Shown one piece after another: positions 43,512 through 52,203 of a stretch of DNA of 64,000 nucleotides. Below the pieces are notes generated by a model that saw only the letters and a list, made by a program, of their open reading frames with translations, was not told the origin of the DNA and did not search any database. Source of the stretch: CAWCAL01 sp963695075 (GTDB taxonomy: Bacteria; Actinomycetota; Acidimicrobiia; Acidimicrobiales; CAWCAL01). The stretch spans positions 372,001 through 436,000 of the forward strand of contig CAVOFR010000007.1 of assembly GCA_963695075.1 (NCBI GenBank). Direction: 5' to 3'. The translations under genes and the position numbers were made by a program. Position 1 is the first letter of the stretch; the number at the start of each line of letters is the position of its first letter.

Positions 43512-44797
43512 CGGCCGGACAGCCGGTGTATGTCGACGTCACGAACACCCTCGCCGCTCCGTCGACCACGGGTATCCAGCGGGTCACCATCGAGCTGGTA
43601 CGTCGGCGCCGGGTGGCTCTGTCCAACGGGTTCGAGCTGGTGCCGATCACGTGCGACGCCATGGGATGGCGTCGGCTGACCGACGACGAGCTGCGCCGGC
43701 TCTCCTCGGGGGGAGCCCCCCGGTCGCCGTCCTTCCTGCGCCGCACCCTGGCCGGGACCCGGTTGGCCGGGGTGCTGTCCTCGCTCAGGAGTCGGGTTCC
43801 TCACCGGCGGCGACGAGACCCCGGCGCAGCCGAGCCCGCGGTGCCGGGCCATCTCCGAAGCCCGGTGCTCGAAGCGGGGAGTGTCTTTTTCGACTCCGAC
43901 GCTGCGTGGCATGTCGACCCCCGTCGGGCCGAGCTGCTCCCCCTGTTGCGAGACCGGGGCGTCCAGACGGTGATGATGGGCTACGACGCGCTTCCCTTCG
44001 AGCGACCCGACTGGTTCGTGCCGGCGGTCCGGGACAAGTTCCGTGACCACGTCGCGGCCCACCTGGGAGCCGGGTCCCTCATCATCTGTATCAGTCAGGA
44101 CAGTCGGGACAGGCTGGAACGGGTCGGTCGGAAGCTCGGCTCCGCGCCGGTCGAAGCGGACGTCGTCAGCCTCGGCTCGGACGGCCTGGCGCCTGAACGA
44201 GACGCCGAGCTCCCATCGGTGGTCGCGGAGAGATACGTCCTCTGTGTCGGCACGATCGAACCTCGCAAGAACCACGGGCTCCTGCTCGACGCATGGGAGC
44301 GCATGCTCGACCGTGACCCGCGGGTGGCCGCCGAGGTGGCCGACGGGTCGGTCGAGCTCCTCGTCGTGGGCCGGCTCGGCTGGCGATCCGATGCGCTGGC
44401 CCGGCGCCTCCGCCGCCTACACCGCTCCGATCGGGGGGTGCGCTGGTTGTCATCGGTGAACGACGCTCAACTGGCCCTCCTGTACCGGCGGGCAACCGTG
44501 GTGGCGATGCCGTCACTGGACGAAGGGCTCGGCTTACCTGTGCTCGAGGCCCGCCGGCACGCCGTCGCGGTCGTGGCCAGCACGGGCGGTGGGCTCCCGG
44601 AAGCGCTCGGACGGGGTGGGCTGCTGTGCGATCCCACAGACGTCGAGGCATGGTCATCGACCCTGTCGCTGCTCCTGACCGATGAGGTAGAGCGCCAGAT
44701 GCTCGTCCACGCATCAGCTTCGGATCCGCCCCCGACCTGGGATGATGCGGCCCGACAAGTGTGGTCGCTCATGAGAAATCACCTCCGGCCGATCTAG
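43508..44797 (+). CDS. Glycosyltransferase family 4 (mannosyltransferase-like)
   Basis: A 429-residue protein. YVDVTNTLAAPSTTGIQRVT opens it, a pattern seen in GT4 enzymes of O-antigen loci. YVLCVGTIEPRKNHGLLLDA, VVGRLGWRSDALARRL and the donor motif PSLDEGLGLPVLEARRHAVA follow. A disordered Arg/Pro stretch lies at about 95-115. It overlaps the previous gene by ATGA. Confidence 0.84.
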   Translation: MTAGQPVYVDVTNTLAAPSTTGIQRVTIELVRRRRVALSNGFELVPITCDAMGWRRLTDDELRRLSSGGAPRSPSFLRRTLAGTRLAGVLSSLRSRVPHRRRRDPGAAEPAVPGHLRSPVLEAGSVFFDSDAAWHVDPRRAELLPLLRDRGVQTVMMGYDALPFERPDWFVPAVRDKFRDHVAAHLGAGSLIICISQDSRDRLERVGRKLGSAPVEADVVSLGSDGLAPERDAELPSVVAERYVLCVGTIEPRKNHGLLLDAWERMLDRDPRVAAEVADGSVELLVVGRLGWRSDALARRLRRLHRSDRGVRWLSSVNDAQLALLYRRATVVAMPSLDEGLGLPVLEARRHAVAVVASTGGGLPEALGRGGLLCDPTDVEAWSSTLSLLLTDEVERQMLVHASASDPPPTWDDAARQVWSLMRNHLRPI

Positions 44798-44856
44798 AGT
44801 GTGAGGGCGCCTGGAGGGGGGAGGCATCTGCCTCGGTCGGCCCAGGCCCAACTCCA

Positions 44857-45885
44857 ATGCAGATCGTCTACATCTCCAACCGCCCCGAGGTCTTCGCCGA
44901 GACGCTCGACCACGTCACCCACCACATGCCGTGGGTGGACGATGTCGTAGTGGTCGCCCCGGAGCAGGCGCTCGACCGGTTCAGGCTCGACCTCCCGGTC
45001 TCCATGACGGCGGTGAGCGATGAGATGGTCGTCGGGAACGAGCACGCATCGCTGGTCACCGCCGACCACGTGTCGCGCAACATCATGATCCGGAAGGGGC
45101 TGCTCAAGCAGGGACTCGTCCGTGAGGAGTTCATCCTCTCCGATGACGACTACCGACCGCTCAAGCCGGTCGACCCCTCGTTCTTCGTCGAGGACGGCAG
45201 ATACCACGGGTATTACAGCTACGACCTGGCCGCCTGGCGCTGGAGCAACACCGACTTCGACCGTGCGCAGCACCTCACCCACCAGGCGCTGGTCTACCTC
45301 GGTTGTCCCCGTTACAGCTATGGCGCCCACATGCCCCAGGTCATGGCGCGAGATGTGTTGCAGGAGGCCTTCGAGGCGGTCGAGCGGTTCACTCCCAGCA
45401 ACGCGATCTGCGAGTGGAGCCTCTACTTCAACTACGGCCGCTCGGTCTATCCCGAACGGTTCCACCCGCCGCGCGTGTTCCGTACTCTCGGGTGGCCCGA
45501 GTACCCGGGCTCGTGGCCGTTCTACGTCCGGCCGGTCGAGTACGTGTTCGAGAACTTCTATCCGCAGCTCTACGAGCAGGGAAGTCTGTTCGGTGACCTG
45601 CCGACCGCGTTCGATCCCGTGGCGGGCGAGCGGCACAACTTCGAGAAGATCATGCGGTGGTACCAGCTCGAGCTGTCCGCGGCACGCCTCGATTTTCGCA
45701 CCGATGTGGCCAATCCCTGGGTCAAGGATTCGCGGCTCCGCAGGATTGCGTTCTCGACGCTGCGACGAGCCCGAAAGGCCTTCGGGTACCTGACGTTGGA
45801 GGAGCGGACCCGACTGGCCGAGATCGCCGGGACGCTGGATCGCGTGCGGGCTCAGTTGGAGTCCGACGACATCGATCGCTCGTGA
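44857..45885 (+). CDS. Putative glycan-processing protein, unclassified
   Basis: A 342-residue protein I cannot place in a named family. It starts MQIVYISNRPEVFAETLDHV, which looks like a Rossmann-type first strand. It has FILSDDDYRPLKPVDPSFFV, an acidic triplet like the metal-binding DxD of GT-A enzymes and capsule phosphotransferases, then an aromatic-rich middle. There is no membrane helix. It starts after a 59-base gap with a -10-like TAGAGT (44795-44800), so it may begin a second transcript. Context suggests sugar or sugar-phosphate transfer. Confidence 0.6.
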   Translation: MQIVYISNRPEVFAETLDHVTHHMPWVDDVVVVAPEQALDRFRLDLPVSMTAVSDEMVVGNEHASLVTADHVSRNIMIRKGLLKQGLVREEFILSDDDYRPLKPVDPSFFVEDGRYHGYYSYDLAAWRWSNTDFDRAQHLTHQALVYLGCPRYSYGAHMPQVMARDVLQEAFEAVERFTPSNAICEWSLYFNYGRSVYPERFHPPRVFRTLGWPEYPGSWPFYVRPVEYVFENFYPQLYEQGSLFGDLPTAFDPVAGERHNFEKIMRWYQLELSAARLDFRTDVANPWVKDSRLRRIAFSTLRRARKAFGYLTLEERTRLAEIAGTLDRVRAQLESDDIDRS

Positions 45886-47444
45886 CCGAGTCCGCCCCCG
45901 GCGGCCTCGGAGCGACCGACCGAGAGCCCGAGAAGGCGGAACGGTGGTGGGCCGCCACAGCTGTGCTCATCGTGGCGATGGCCGGGGGTCTGGTCCTGCG
46001 CTTCTACGCGGGCACCCCGCTCTGGCTCGACGAGGCCCTCTCGGTCAACATCGCCCGCCTGCCGCTCGGCGAGATCCCCGGGGCGTTGCGCCTCGACGGC
46101 CATCCCCCGCTCTACTACGTCCTGCTCCACGGCTGGATCGAGCTGTTCGGCGAGTCCGACGGCGCGGTGCGGGCGCTGTCGGCGGTGTTCTCGATCGCCA
46201 CGGTGCCCATGCTCTGGATCGTGGCTCGAAGGCGGGGGTCGAGGGTGGCCTGGGTCGCGGCCGGTCTTCTCGCCGCGTCGCCCTTCGCCATCCGGTACGC
46301 GACCGAGGCCCGCATGTACTCGTTGGTGATGCTCCTCGTCGTGGTCGGTTGGTACGCGGTCGACCTGGCCATCGAGCGACCGAGCCCCGTTCGCTTGGTC
46401 GGCGTCGGGGTCACGACCGCGCTGCTGCTGTACACGCACTACTGGTCTCTGTTCTTCCTCGCGGCGGTCGGCCTGGTCCTGGCCTGGGCGGCCATCAGGG
46501 GTCGTGTGAGCTCGGCGTGGAAGGTGATGGTCGCCATGGCTGTGGGTGGGCTCGCGTTTATCCCTTGGCTGCCGTCGTTTCTCACCCAGCTCCGACACAC
46601 CGGCACGCCGTGGGGCGAAGCGTCACGACCAGCCGATTTCGTGTGGCTCTCGGCGGTCGATTTCGCAGGAGGACCGTTCTCGGAGCCCCAGCTGGCTGCG
46701 GCGTTGCTCCTCGCCCTCGTCGTCATCGGGCTCTTCGGTCGGGCCGATCCCGATCCTGCGCTGCTCGTTCTGGAACGGCGGCCCGATGCGGCCTCGATCG
46801 GGCCGGCCGCGGTTGCGATCGCGACCCTGGCCGTCGCCTGGGCCGCCTCGATGCTGTCATCGTCGACGTTCCAGCCCCGCTACGCCTCGTACGTGCTGCC
46901 GATCGTGGTCGTGATCGTGGCGACCGGCCTCCTGAGAATCGGTCCGCGGTGGGTCGCTCTCACGCTGGCCGTCACGCTCATCGGCGCCGGATGGATCGGC
47001 GTGATCGATGGCCTGCTCGGGGACCGGACCCAGGCAGAGCAGATCGCCGCCCGCATCGATGCCGGGGCGGGTCGCGACGATGTGGTCGTGTTCTGCCCTG
47101 ATCAGCTCGGACCGGCGGTCGCCCGAGAGCTCGAGACCGATCTGACGATGTTCACCTACCCGAGCTTCGGGATGGCCGAGAGGGTGGACTGGACCGACTA
47201 CGCCGAACGCCACGCCGCGGCGTCGCCGGCCGATTTCGTGTCCGAGTTGACATCCGACGTCGTGGTCGACGGCGGTCGGATCTGGCTGGTGGCAAACGAT
47301 GGTTACCGCACGCTCGAGGGGCAGTGCCCTGAGCTCGTGGCTCTGCTCGGCGCGCAGCAGGGCATCACCGTGGTCTTGTCGGAGGACGCCGAGCAGTACT
47401 ACGAGCCCGCCTCTCTCTACCTCAGCCCGCCAGCCGACCAGTGA
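45882..47444 (+). CDS. GT-C membrane glycosyltransferase (family 39-like)
   Basis: A 520-residue protein with about ten membrane helices. The first outside loop carries TPLWLDEALSV, the acidic DE motif of GT-C enzymes that use lipid-linked sugars. DGHPPLYYVLLHGWIELFG is also typical of the ArnT/PMT superfamily. The final 110 residues are soluble, presumably outside the membrane. GTG 45882 overlaps the previous stop, and its own TGA overlaps the next GTG. Confidence 0.83.
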   Translation: MTESAPGGLGATDREPEKAERWWAATAVLIVAMAGGLVLRFYAGTPLWLDEALSVNIARLPLGEIPGALRLDGHPPLYYVLLHGWIELFGESDGAVRALSAVFSIATVPMLWIVARRRGSRVAWVAAGLLAASPFAIRYATEARMYSLVMLLVVVGWYAVDLAIERPSPVRLVGVGVTTALLLYTHYWSLFFLAAVGLVLAWAAIRGRVSSAWKVMVAMAVGGLAFIPWLPSFLTQLRHTGTPWGEASRPADFVWLSAVDFAGGPFSEPQLAAALLLALVVIGLFGRADPDPALLVLERRPDAASIGPAAVAIATLAVAWAASMLSSSTFQPRYASYVLPIVVVIVATGLLRIGPRWVALTLAVTLIGAGWIGVIDGLLGDRTQAEQIAARIDAGAGRDDVVVFCPDQLGPAVARELETDLTMFTYPSFGMAERVDWTDYAERHAAASPADFVSELTSDVVVDGGRIWLVANDGYRTLEGQCPELVALLGAQQGITVVLSEDAEQYYEPASLYLSPPADQ

Positions 47445-48580
47445 GAGCCACGGTCGGAGCTTCGGACGGATCGGTCACCTCCGTGCGGTGGTTCGACCGG
47501 GCCGCGTTCGGAGCGGTGCTGCCCGGGTGGGTGCTGGCGCGGGTCCTGGTCGTGGTGGCGTTCGTCGTGGCGGACGCGATCGCCGTCGAGCAGGCCCTCG
47601 ATCCGCGACCGCTGCACCTCGATCAGGGGCTGATCACCTGGGATGGCGACTTCTACGAACAGTTGGCCCGGAGCGGCTACGCGCAGGTCCCGTTCGAGGC
47701 GGTTCGGTTCTTCCCACTGTTCCCCGCCCTCGGGTGGGTTCTCGGTGGGTTGCTGGGGGGCCACCACGGGCCGGCCCTGATTCTGGTGGCCAATGCCGTG
47801 GCGCTCCTGGCCGCCGTGGGACTACGGGGCCTGGTTCTCGATACCACGGGCGACGTACGCCTGGCCGACCGGTCGGCGTGGTACGTCAACCTGTTTCCCA
47901 CGGCCACGGTCTTCGTTCTCGCCTACGGCGAGTCGCTGTTCCTCCTGGCATCGGTCGTCTACATCGGTGCCGTACAACGCCGACGGTGGGCCGTCGCCGT
48001 TCTGGCGGGCCTCGCTGCCGGTCTGACCCGACCCGTGGCAGTGGTGTTGGCCCTCCCCGCGCTGGTCGTGCTCTGGCCCGACATCCGGGCTTCGGTGCGG
48101 TCGTGGCCCCCGGTGGCCGCCGTGGTGGCCGCACCGGCCGCGGGCACGCTGGCGTTCCTGGCCTGGGTCGAGGTGCGACTCGGGAGCTGGCGGGATCCCA
48201 TCGACCTGCAGAGGCAGCTCCGGGCCGGGTTCCGCTGGGCGCCGGCCCGGCTTTGGGATGGGATCGTCGAGGTCGTGTCCGAGGCTCAGCACGACGCCCC
48301 GAACATCGCCTTCGCCGTCCTGTGGCTGTTCCTGCTGGTCGTGGTGGCCAGGCGTCAACCCACGGCATGGTTCGCCTACGCGGCAGCTTCTGCCGTCGTC
48401 GCCCTGAGCGCTCAGAATCTCGACTCGACCGGGCGGTACGCCCTGGTCGTGTTCCCGCTCGTCGTGGCGGTCGCTGGACTGGCCGAGACCGAACGGTGGC
48501 ATGCGACGCTCACCGGACTCTGTTCGGCCGGCCTCGTCGGCCTCGGCGTGATGACCCTGGTCGGTGGCTACACGCCCTGA
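47441..48580 (+). CDS. PIG-V-like membrane mannosyltransferase
   Basis: A 379-residue protein with about nine membrane helices. ITWDGDFYEQLARSGY matches the WDxxxY motif of the PIG-V and actinobacterial GT-C mannosyltransferases, and RFFPLFPALG follows. Such enzymes use polyprenyl-phosphate mannose on the outer face of the membrane. GTG 47441 overlaps the preceding stop. It closes the glycosyltransferase run. Confidence 0.82.
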   Translation: MRATVGASDGSVTSVRWFDRAAFGAVLPGWVLARVLVVVAFVVADAIAVEQALDPRPLHLDQGLITWDGDFYEQLARSGYAQVPFEAVRFFPLFPALGWVLGGLLGGHHGPALILVANAVALLAAVGLRGLVLDTTGDVRLADRSAWYVNLFPTATVFVLAYGESLFLLASVVYIGAVQRRRWAVAVLAGLAAGLTRPVAVVLALPALVVLWPDIRASVRSWPPVAAVVAAPAAGTLAFLAWVEVRLGSWRDPIDLQRQLRAGFRWAPARLWDGIVEVVSEAQHDAPNIAFAVLWLFLLVVVARRQPTAWFAYAAASAVVALSAQNLDSTGRYALVVFPLVVAVAGLAETERWHATLTGLCSAGLVGLGVMTLVGGYTP

Positions 48581-48629
48581 GGTGGCCATTGAGCCGAGGC
48601 TGAGCGACCGACGGGATACCATCCGTGTC

Positions 48630-49019
48630 ATGCCAGAGCTCCGATTCGAGGCCGAGACGCACGGTGAACTCGTCACGCAGGTTCGCAAGTGGCTGTGGTC
48701 GGCCGAGCTCGACGACGACGCCGCCACCGCGGTGGGGGTTGTCGAGCAGTCGGCTGCGGTCACGAAGGACGCCCTCAAGGTCATCGCGGCGAGCGCTCCG
48801 GCGCCGATCAAGGAGAACGACCTGGTCAAGGGCCTCACCGATCTCGGGTACAAGGCGACCGACATCACCAAGAAGCTCGTGATCGACGGTCTCGGCGCGG
48901 TCGAGGAGGTCACCGGCGGCAGCGTGGTCAAGAAGGTGGGCCAGGCCGGACGTAGTGCCGCATACGAGATGAACTCCACCATCGCCAAACAGATCCTGAG
49001 GTCGGTCACGAAGGGGTGA
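48630..49019 (+). CDS. Conserved-type hypothetical protein
   Basis: A 129-residue soluble protein without a domain I can name. It begins MPELRFEAETHGELVTQVRK, and the middle is Ala/Lys/Asp-rich and probably helical. TACCAT (48617-48622) ends seven bases before ATG 48630, suiting a leaderless transcript. It lies between the glycosyltransferases and guaB3. Confidence 0.65.
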   Translation: MPELRFEAETHGELVTQVRKWLWSAELDDDAATAVGVVEQSAAVTKDALKVIAASAPAPIKENDLVKGLTDLGYKATDITKKLVIDGLGAVEEVTGGSVVKKVGQAGRSAAYEMNSTIAKQILRSVTKG

Positions 49020-49028
49020 CGGCGCTAC

Positions 49029-49034
49029 TAGACT
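49029..49034 (+). promoter_or_regulatory. Candidate -10 box upstream of guaB3-guaA
   Basis: TAGACT, 36 bases before ATG 49071; GAGGGAG (49055-49061) is the ribosome site. No convincing -35; GGTCAC (49004-49009) is 19 bases upstream. Confidence 0.35.
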
Positions 49035-49070
49035 CCGTTGTTTCCCAGGGCTACGAGGGAGTAGGGCCAT

Positions 49071-50231
49071 ATGGCTGAGGTCGAGATCGGCATCGGCAAG
49101 TCGGGCCGTCGGGCGTACGGGTTCGACGACATAGCGATCGTGCCCAGTAGACGCACCCGTGACCCCGAAGACGTCGACATCACGTGGGAGATCGACGCGT
49201 ACCGGTTCGATCTGCCTCTGTTGGGGGCGGCGATGGACGGCGTGATGTCTCCGGCGACCGCCATCGAGCTCGGCCGGCTGGGTGGATTGGGCGTCCTGAA
49301 TCTCGAGGGTCTGTGGACCAGGTACGACGATCCCGACGCCGTGCTGTCCGAGATAGCCGAGACCCCGACCGAGAAGGCCACGCTCCGCATGCAGGAGCTG
49401 TACCAGGCTCCGATCCGGCCCGAGCTGGTCGGCCGGCGGATTCGCGAGATCAGACAGGCGGGGGTCACCGCCTGTGCTTCGGTCACGCCGCAGCGGACCG
49501 AGGCCCTGATCGACGAGATCATGGCCGCCGAGCTCGACATCCTCGTCATCCAGGGCACTGTTGTCTCGGCCGAACACGTGTCCAAGCAGGTCGAGCCGCT
49601 CAACCTCAAGCAGTTCATCCGCCAGCTCGACATCCCGGTGATCGTCGGCGGTTGTGCGTCCTACCAGGCCGCACTGCATCTCATGCGCACCGGGGCGGCG
49701 GGTGTGCTCGTCGGAGTGGGACCCGGTCACGCGTGCACGACCCGCGGTGTCCTCGGCCTCGGCGTTCCCCAGGCCACGGCCATCGCGGATGCCAGGGCGG
49801 CTCGTATGCGTCACCTCGACGAGACGGGCGTCTATGTCCATGTCATCGCCGATGGTGGAATGGGGACCGGCGGCGACGTGGCCAAGGCTGTCGTGTGTGG
49901 CGCGGACGCGGTGATGATCGGATCACCGCTGGCGGCCGCAGCCGAGGCCCCGGGTCGCGGCCACCACTGGGGTATGGCGACGTTCCACCCGACGTTGCCG
50001 CGCGGAGCACGCGTCCGGGTCGACATCCGCGGCACGCTCGAGGAGATCCTGCTCGGTCCGGCTCGCGAGAACGACGGCCGGCTGAACCTGTTCGGTGCGT
50101 TGCGGACCAGCATGGCCACCTGCGGCTACGAGACGCTCAAGGAGTTCCAGAAGGCCGAGGTCATGGTGGCTCCCGCTCTCCAGACCGAGGGCAAGAGCCT
50201 GCAGAAGGCCCAGGGCGTGGGGATGGGCTAG
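49071..50231 (+). CDS. guaB3: GuaB3-type IMP dehydrogenase-family protein
   Basis: A 386-residue TIM-barrel protein without the CBS pair that full IMP dehydrogenases carry. It has MAEVEIGIGKSGRRAYGFDD, VGVGPGHACTTRGVLGLGVP with the catalytic Cys, and VIADGGMGTGGDVAKAVVCG for phosphate binding. GuaB3 proteins are widespread in actinobacteria and cyanobacteria. Whether they oxidise IMP or reduce GMP has been debated, so the exact reaction is left open. guaA follows directly, so it serves guanine nucleotide metabolism. Confidence 0.88.
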   Translation: MAEVEIGIGKSGRRAYGFDDIAIVPSRRTRDPEDVDITWEIDAYRFDLPLLGAAMDGVMSPATAIELGRLGGLGVLNLEGLWTRYDDPDAVLSEIAETPTEKATLRMQELYQAPIRPELVGRRIREIRQAGVTACASVTPQRTEALIDEIMAAELDILVIQGTVVSAEHVSKQVEPLNLKQFIRQLDIPVIVGGCASYQAALHLMRTGAAGVLVGVGPGHACTTRGVLGLGVPQATAIADARAARMRHLDETGVYVHVIADGGMGTGGDVAKAVVCGADAVMIGSPLAAAAEAPGRGHHWGMATFHPTLPRGARVRVDIRGTLEEILLGPARENDGRLNLFGALRTSMATCGYETLKEFQKAEVMVAPALQTEGKSLQKAQGVGMG

Positions 50232-50252
50232 CGGCCGACCCGGCCCTCCACC

Positions 50253-51818
50253 ATGACCTCCCATCACGACCCCGCACCCGGTACCGGGGCCTCCGACACG
50301 GTGCTCGTCGTCGACTTCGGGGCGCAGTACGCGCAGCTGATCGCTCGACGGGTCCGTGACGCTCATGTCTACAGCGAGATCGTCCCGCACAGCATCACGG
50401 CCGAGGAGATGGCCGCCCGCGGCCCGGCCGGGATCATCCTCAGTGGTGGGCCCAAGTCGGTCCACGTCGAGGGAGCCCCGGTTCTCGACCCGGGCATCTA
50501 CGAGCTGGGTATTCCGATCCTCGGTATCTGCTACGGGGCTCAACTGCTGGCCCAGCAGCTCGGGGGCCGCGTCGACCGGACCGGTCGGGGCGAATACGGT
50601 CGGGCCGAGCTGGCCCGATCCGGGGGCAGTCTGCTGCTGCACGAGCTCCCCCGGGAGCTGCCGGTCTGGATGAGTCACTTCGACGCCATCGTCGAACCTC
50701 CGCCCGGGTTCGTCAGCACCGGTTCCACCGCCGATGCCCCGGTCGCGGTCCTCGAGAAGCGTGAGGCCGGGCTGTACGGCGTGCAGTTCCATCCCGAGGT
50801 CGCTCATACGCCCTGTGGGCAGGACGTACTGAAGCGGTTCCTGTTCGATGCCTGCGGTTGTGCCCCGACCTGGACGATGACATCGATCATCGAGTCCCAG
50901 GTCGACGCCGTACGGTCGAGGGTCGGCTCGTCCCGGGCCATCTGCGGGTTGTCCGGCGGGGTCGACTCGGCCGTCGCCGCCGCTCTGGTCCACAAGGCGA
51001 TCGGCCATCAGCTCACCTGTGTGTTCGTCGATACCGGCCTCATGCGCAAGGACGAGGGCGACCAGGTGGTCGAGACCTTCAGGCGGCATCAGGGCATCGA
51101 GCTCATCCACGTGCGGGCCGCCGAGCGCTTCTTCGCCGGGCTCGAGGGGGTGACCGATCCCGAGACCAAGCGGAAGATCATCGGCGAGCTGTTCATCCGC
51201 GTGTTCGAGGATGCGGCGGGCGGGATCGAGGACGCCACGTTCCTGGTGCAGGGCACGCTGTATCCCGATGTCATCGAGTCCGGCACGAAGGATGCGGCCA
51301 AGATCAAGAGCCACCACAACGTGGGGGGTCTACCCGACGACATGGAGTTCGACCTGGTCGAGCCTTTGCGCGGGCTCTTCAAGGACGAGGTCCGTCGGGT
51401 GGGCGAGGAGCTGGGCCTTCCCGAGGAGATCGTGTGGCGTCAGCCGTTCCCGGGCCCTGGCCTCGGGGTCCGAATCATCGGTGAGGTCACCGCCCAGAAG
51501 GTCTCCATGCTCCAGCATGCCGACGCGATCGTCCGGGAAGAGCTGCGTCGGGCCGGTCTCGAGCGCGAGATCTGGCAGAGCTTCGCGGTGCTACCGGACA
51601 TCCGGTCGGTCGGCGTGATGGGGGATGAGCGCACCTACGCCCATCCCGTCATCATCCGCGCCGTCACCAGCGAGGACGCGATGACCGCCGACTGGGCTCG
51701 CATTCCCTACGACGTGCTCGAGATCATGTCCAACCGCGTCATCAACGAAGTGGACGGCGTGAACCGGGTGGCCTACGACATCACGTCGAAGCCGCCCGGT
51801 ACCATCGAATGGGAATGA
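50253..51818 (+). CDS. guaA: GMP synthase (glutamine-hydrolysing)
   Basis: A 521-residue enzyme that aminates XMP to GMP. The class I amidotransferase domain has GICYGAQLLAQQLGG with Cys93 and YGVQFHPEVAHT. The ATP-pyrophosphatase domain has the PP-loop SGGVDS (about 232-237), and the dimerisation domain ends DITSKPPGTIEWE, the universal GuaA C-terminus. An N-terminal extension of about 14 residues precedes VLVVDFGAQYAQL. It starts 21 bases after guaB3. Confidence 0.96.
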   Translation: MTSHHDPAPGTGASDTVLVVDFGAQYAQLIARRVRDAHVYSEIVPHSITAEEMAARGPAGIILSGGPKSVHVEGAPVLDPGIYELGIPILGICYGAQLLAQQLGGRVDRTGRGEYGRAELARSGGSLLLHELPRELPVWMSHFDAIVEPPPGFVSTGSTADAPVAVLEKREAGLYGVQFHPEVAHTPCGQDVLKRFLFDACGCAPTWTMTSIIESQVDAVRSRVGSSRAICGLSGGVDSAVAAALVHKAIGHQLTCVFVDTGLMRKDEGDQVVETFRRHQGIELIHVRAAERFFAGLEGVTDPETKRKIIGELFIRVFEDAAGGIEDATFLVQGTLYPDVIESGTKDAAKIKSHHNVGGLPDDMEFDLVEPLRGLFKDEVRRVGEELGLPEEIVWRQPFPGPGLGVRIIGEVTAQKVSMLQHADAIVREELRRAGLEREIWQSFAVLPDIRSVGVMGDERTYAHPVIIRAVTSEDAMTADWARIPYDVLEIMSNRVINEVDGVNRVAYDITSKPPGTIEWE

Positions 51819-52111
51819 CCGACACCGACGCCCGCCCGAGCGAATCGAAGAGCCGGAAGGCTCCGCAGATGTGGTTGGGTACCTCGATCCTCGCGCTGTT
51901 CCTCCTCCTGCCCGGCGGGATCGTGGCCATCTTCTTCTCGCTTCGGGCCCGATCGCAGTGGGCGGCCGGCGAGGTCGAGGCCTCCTGGGCTTCCTCGGTC
52001 CGGGCTCGTACCTGGGCGTTGAGCTCGGTGGCCCTGGGCGTCGGGTTGCTCTTCCTGTTGCTCATCGTCGGCCTGGTCTACGGATCCAACGATCTGAACA
52101 CGTACCCGTAA
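51815..52111 (+). CDS. CD225/dispanin-like small membrane protein
   Basis: A 98-residue protein with two membrane helices. WLGTSILALFLLLPGGIVAI (the first helix), then RARSQWAAGEVEASWASSVRA and a second helix, match the CD225/dispanin layout. ATG 51815 overlaps the guaA stop; the in-frame ATG 51809 is six bases earlier. Function in bacteria is unknown. A 9-bp inverted repeat, AAGAACTCA (52110-52118) and TGAGTTCTT (52150-52158), surrounds the gene end. Confidence 0.72.
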   Translation: MTDTDARPSESKSRKAPQMWLGTSILALFLLLPGGIVAIFFSLRARSQWAAGEVEASWASSVRARTWALSSVALGVGLLFLLLIVGLVYGSNDLNTYP

Positions 52112-52168
52112 GAACTCAGGCCGTAGGGTCACGGATCGACCGCGCACCGTGAGTTCTTCGTCATGGGT

Positions 52169-52197
52169 TTGTAACATTGAAATGGTGCGGGTACCCT
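52169..52197 (+). promoter_or_regulatory. Candidate leaderless promoter for the NlpC/P60 gene
   Basis: TTGTAA (52169-52174) and TACCCT (52192-52197) are 17 bases apart. The -10 ends six bases before GTG 52204. The -35 region includes GTAACA, which resembles half of the MtrA-type sites known upstream of peptidoglycan hydrolases in actinobacteria; that link is only suggestive. Confidence 0.5.
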
Positions 52198-52203
52198 CGA
52201 ACG

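Noticed and set aside
52110..52158. 9-bp inverted repeat AAGAACTCA/TGAGTTCTT as a regulatory operator
   Set aside because: The arms are 31 bases apart and one overlaps the stop codon of the dispanin-like gene; it may be a weak terminator, but evidence is thin.
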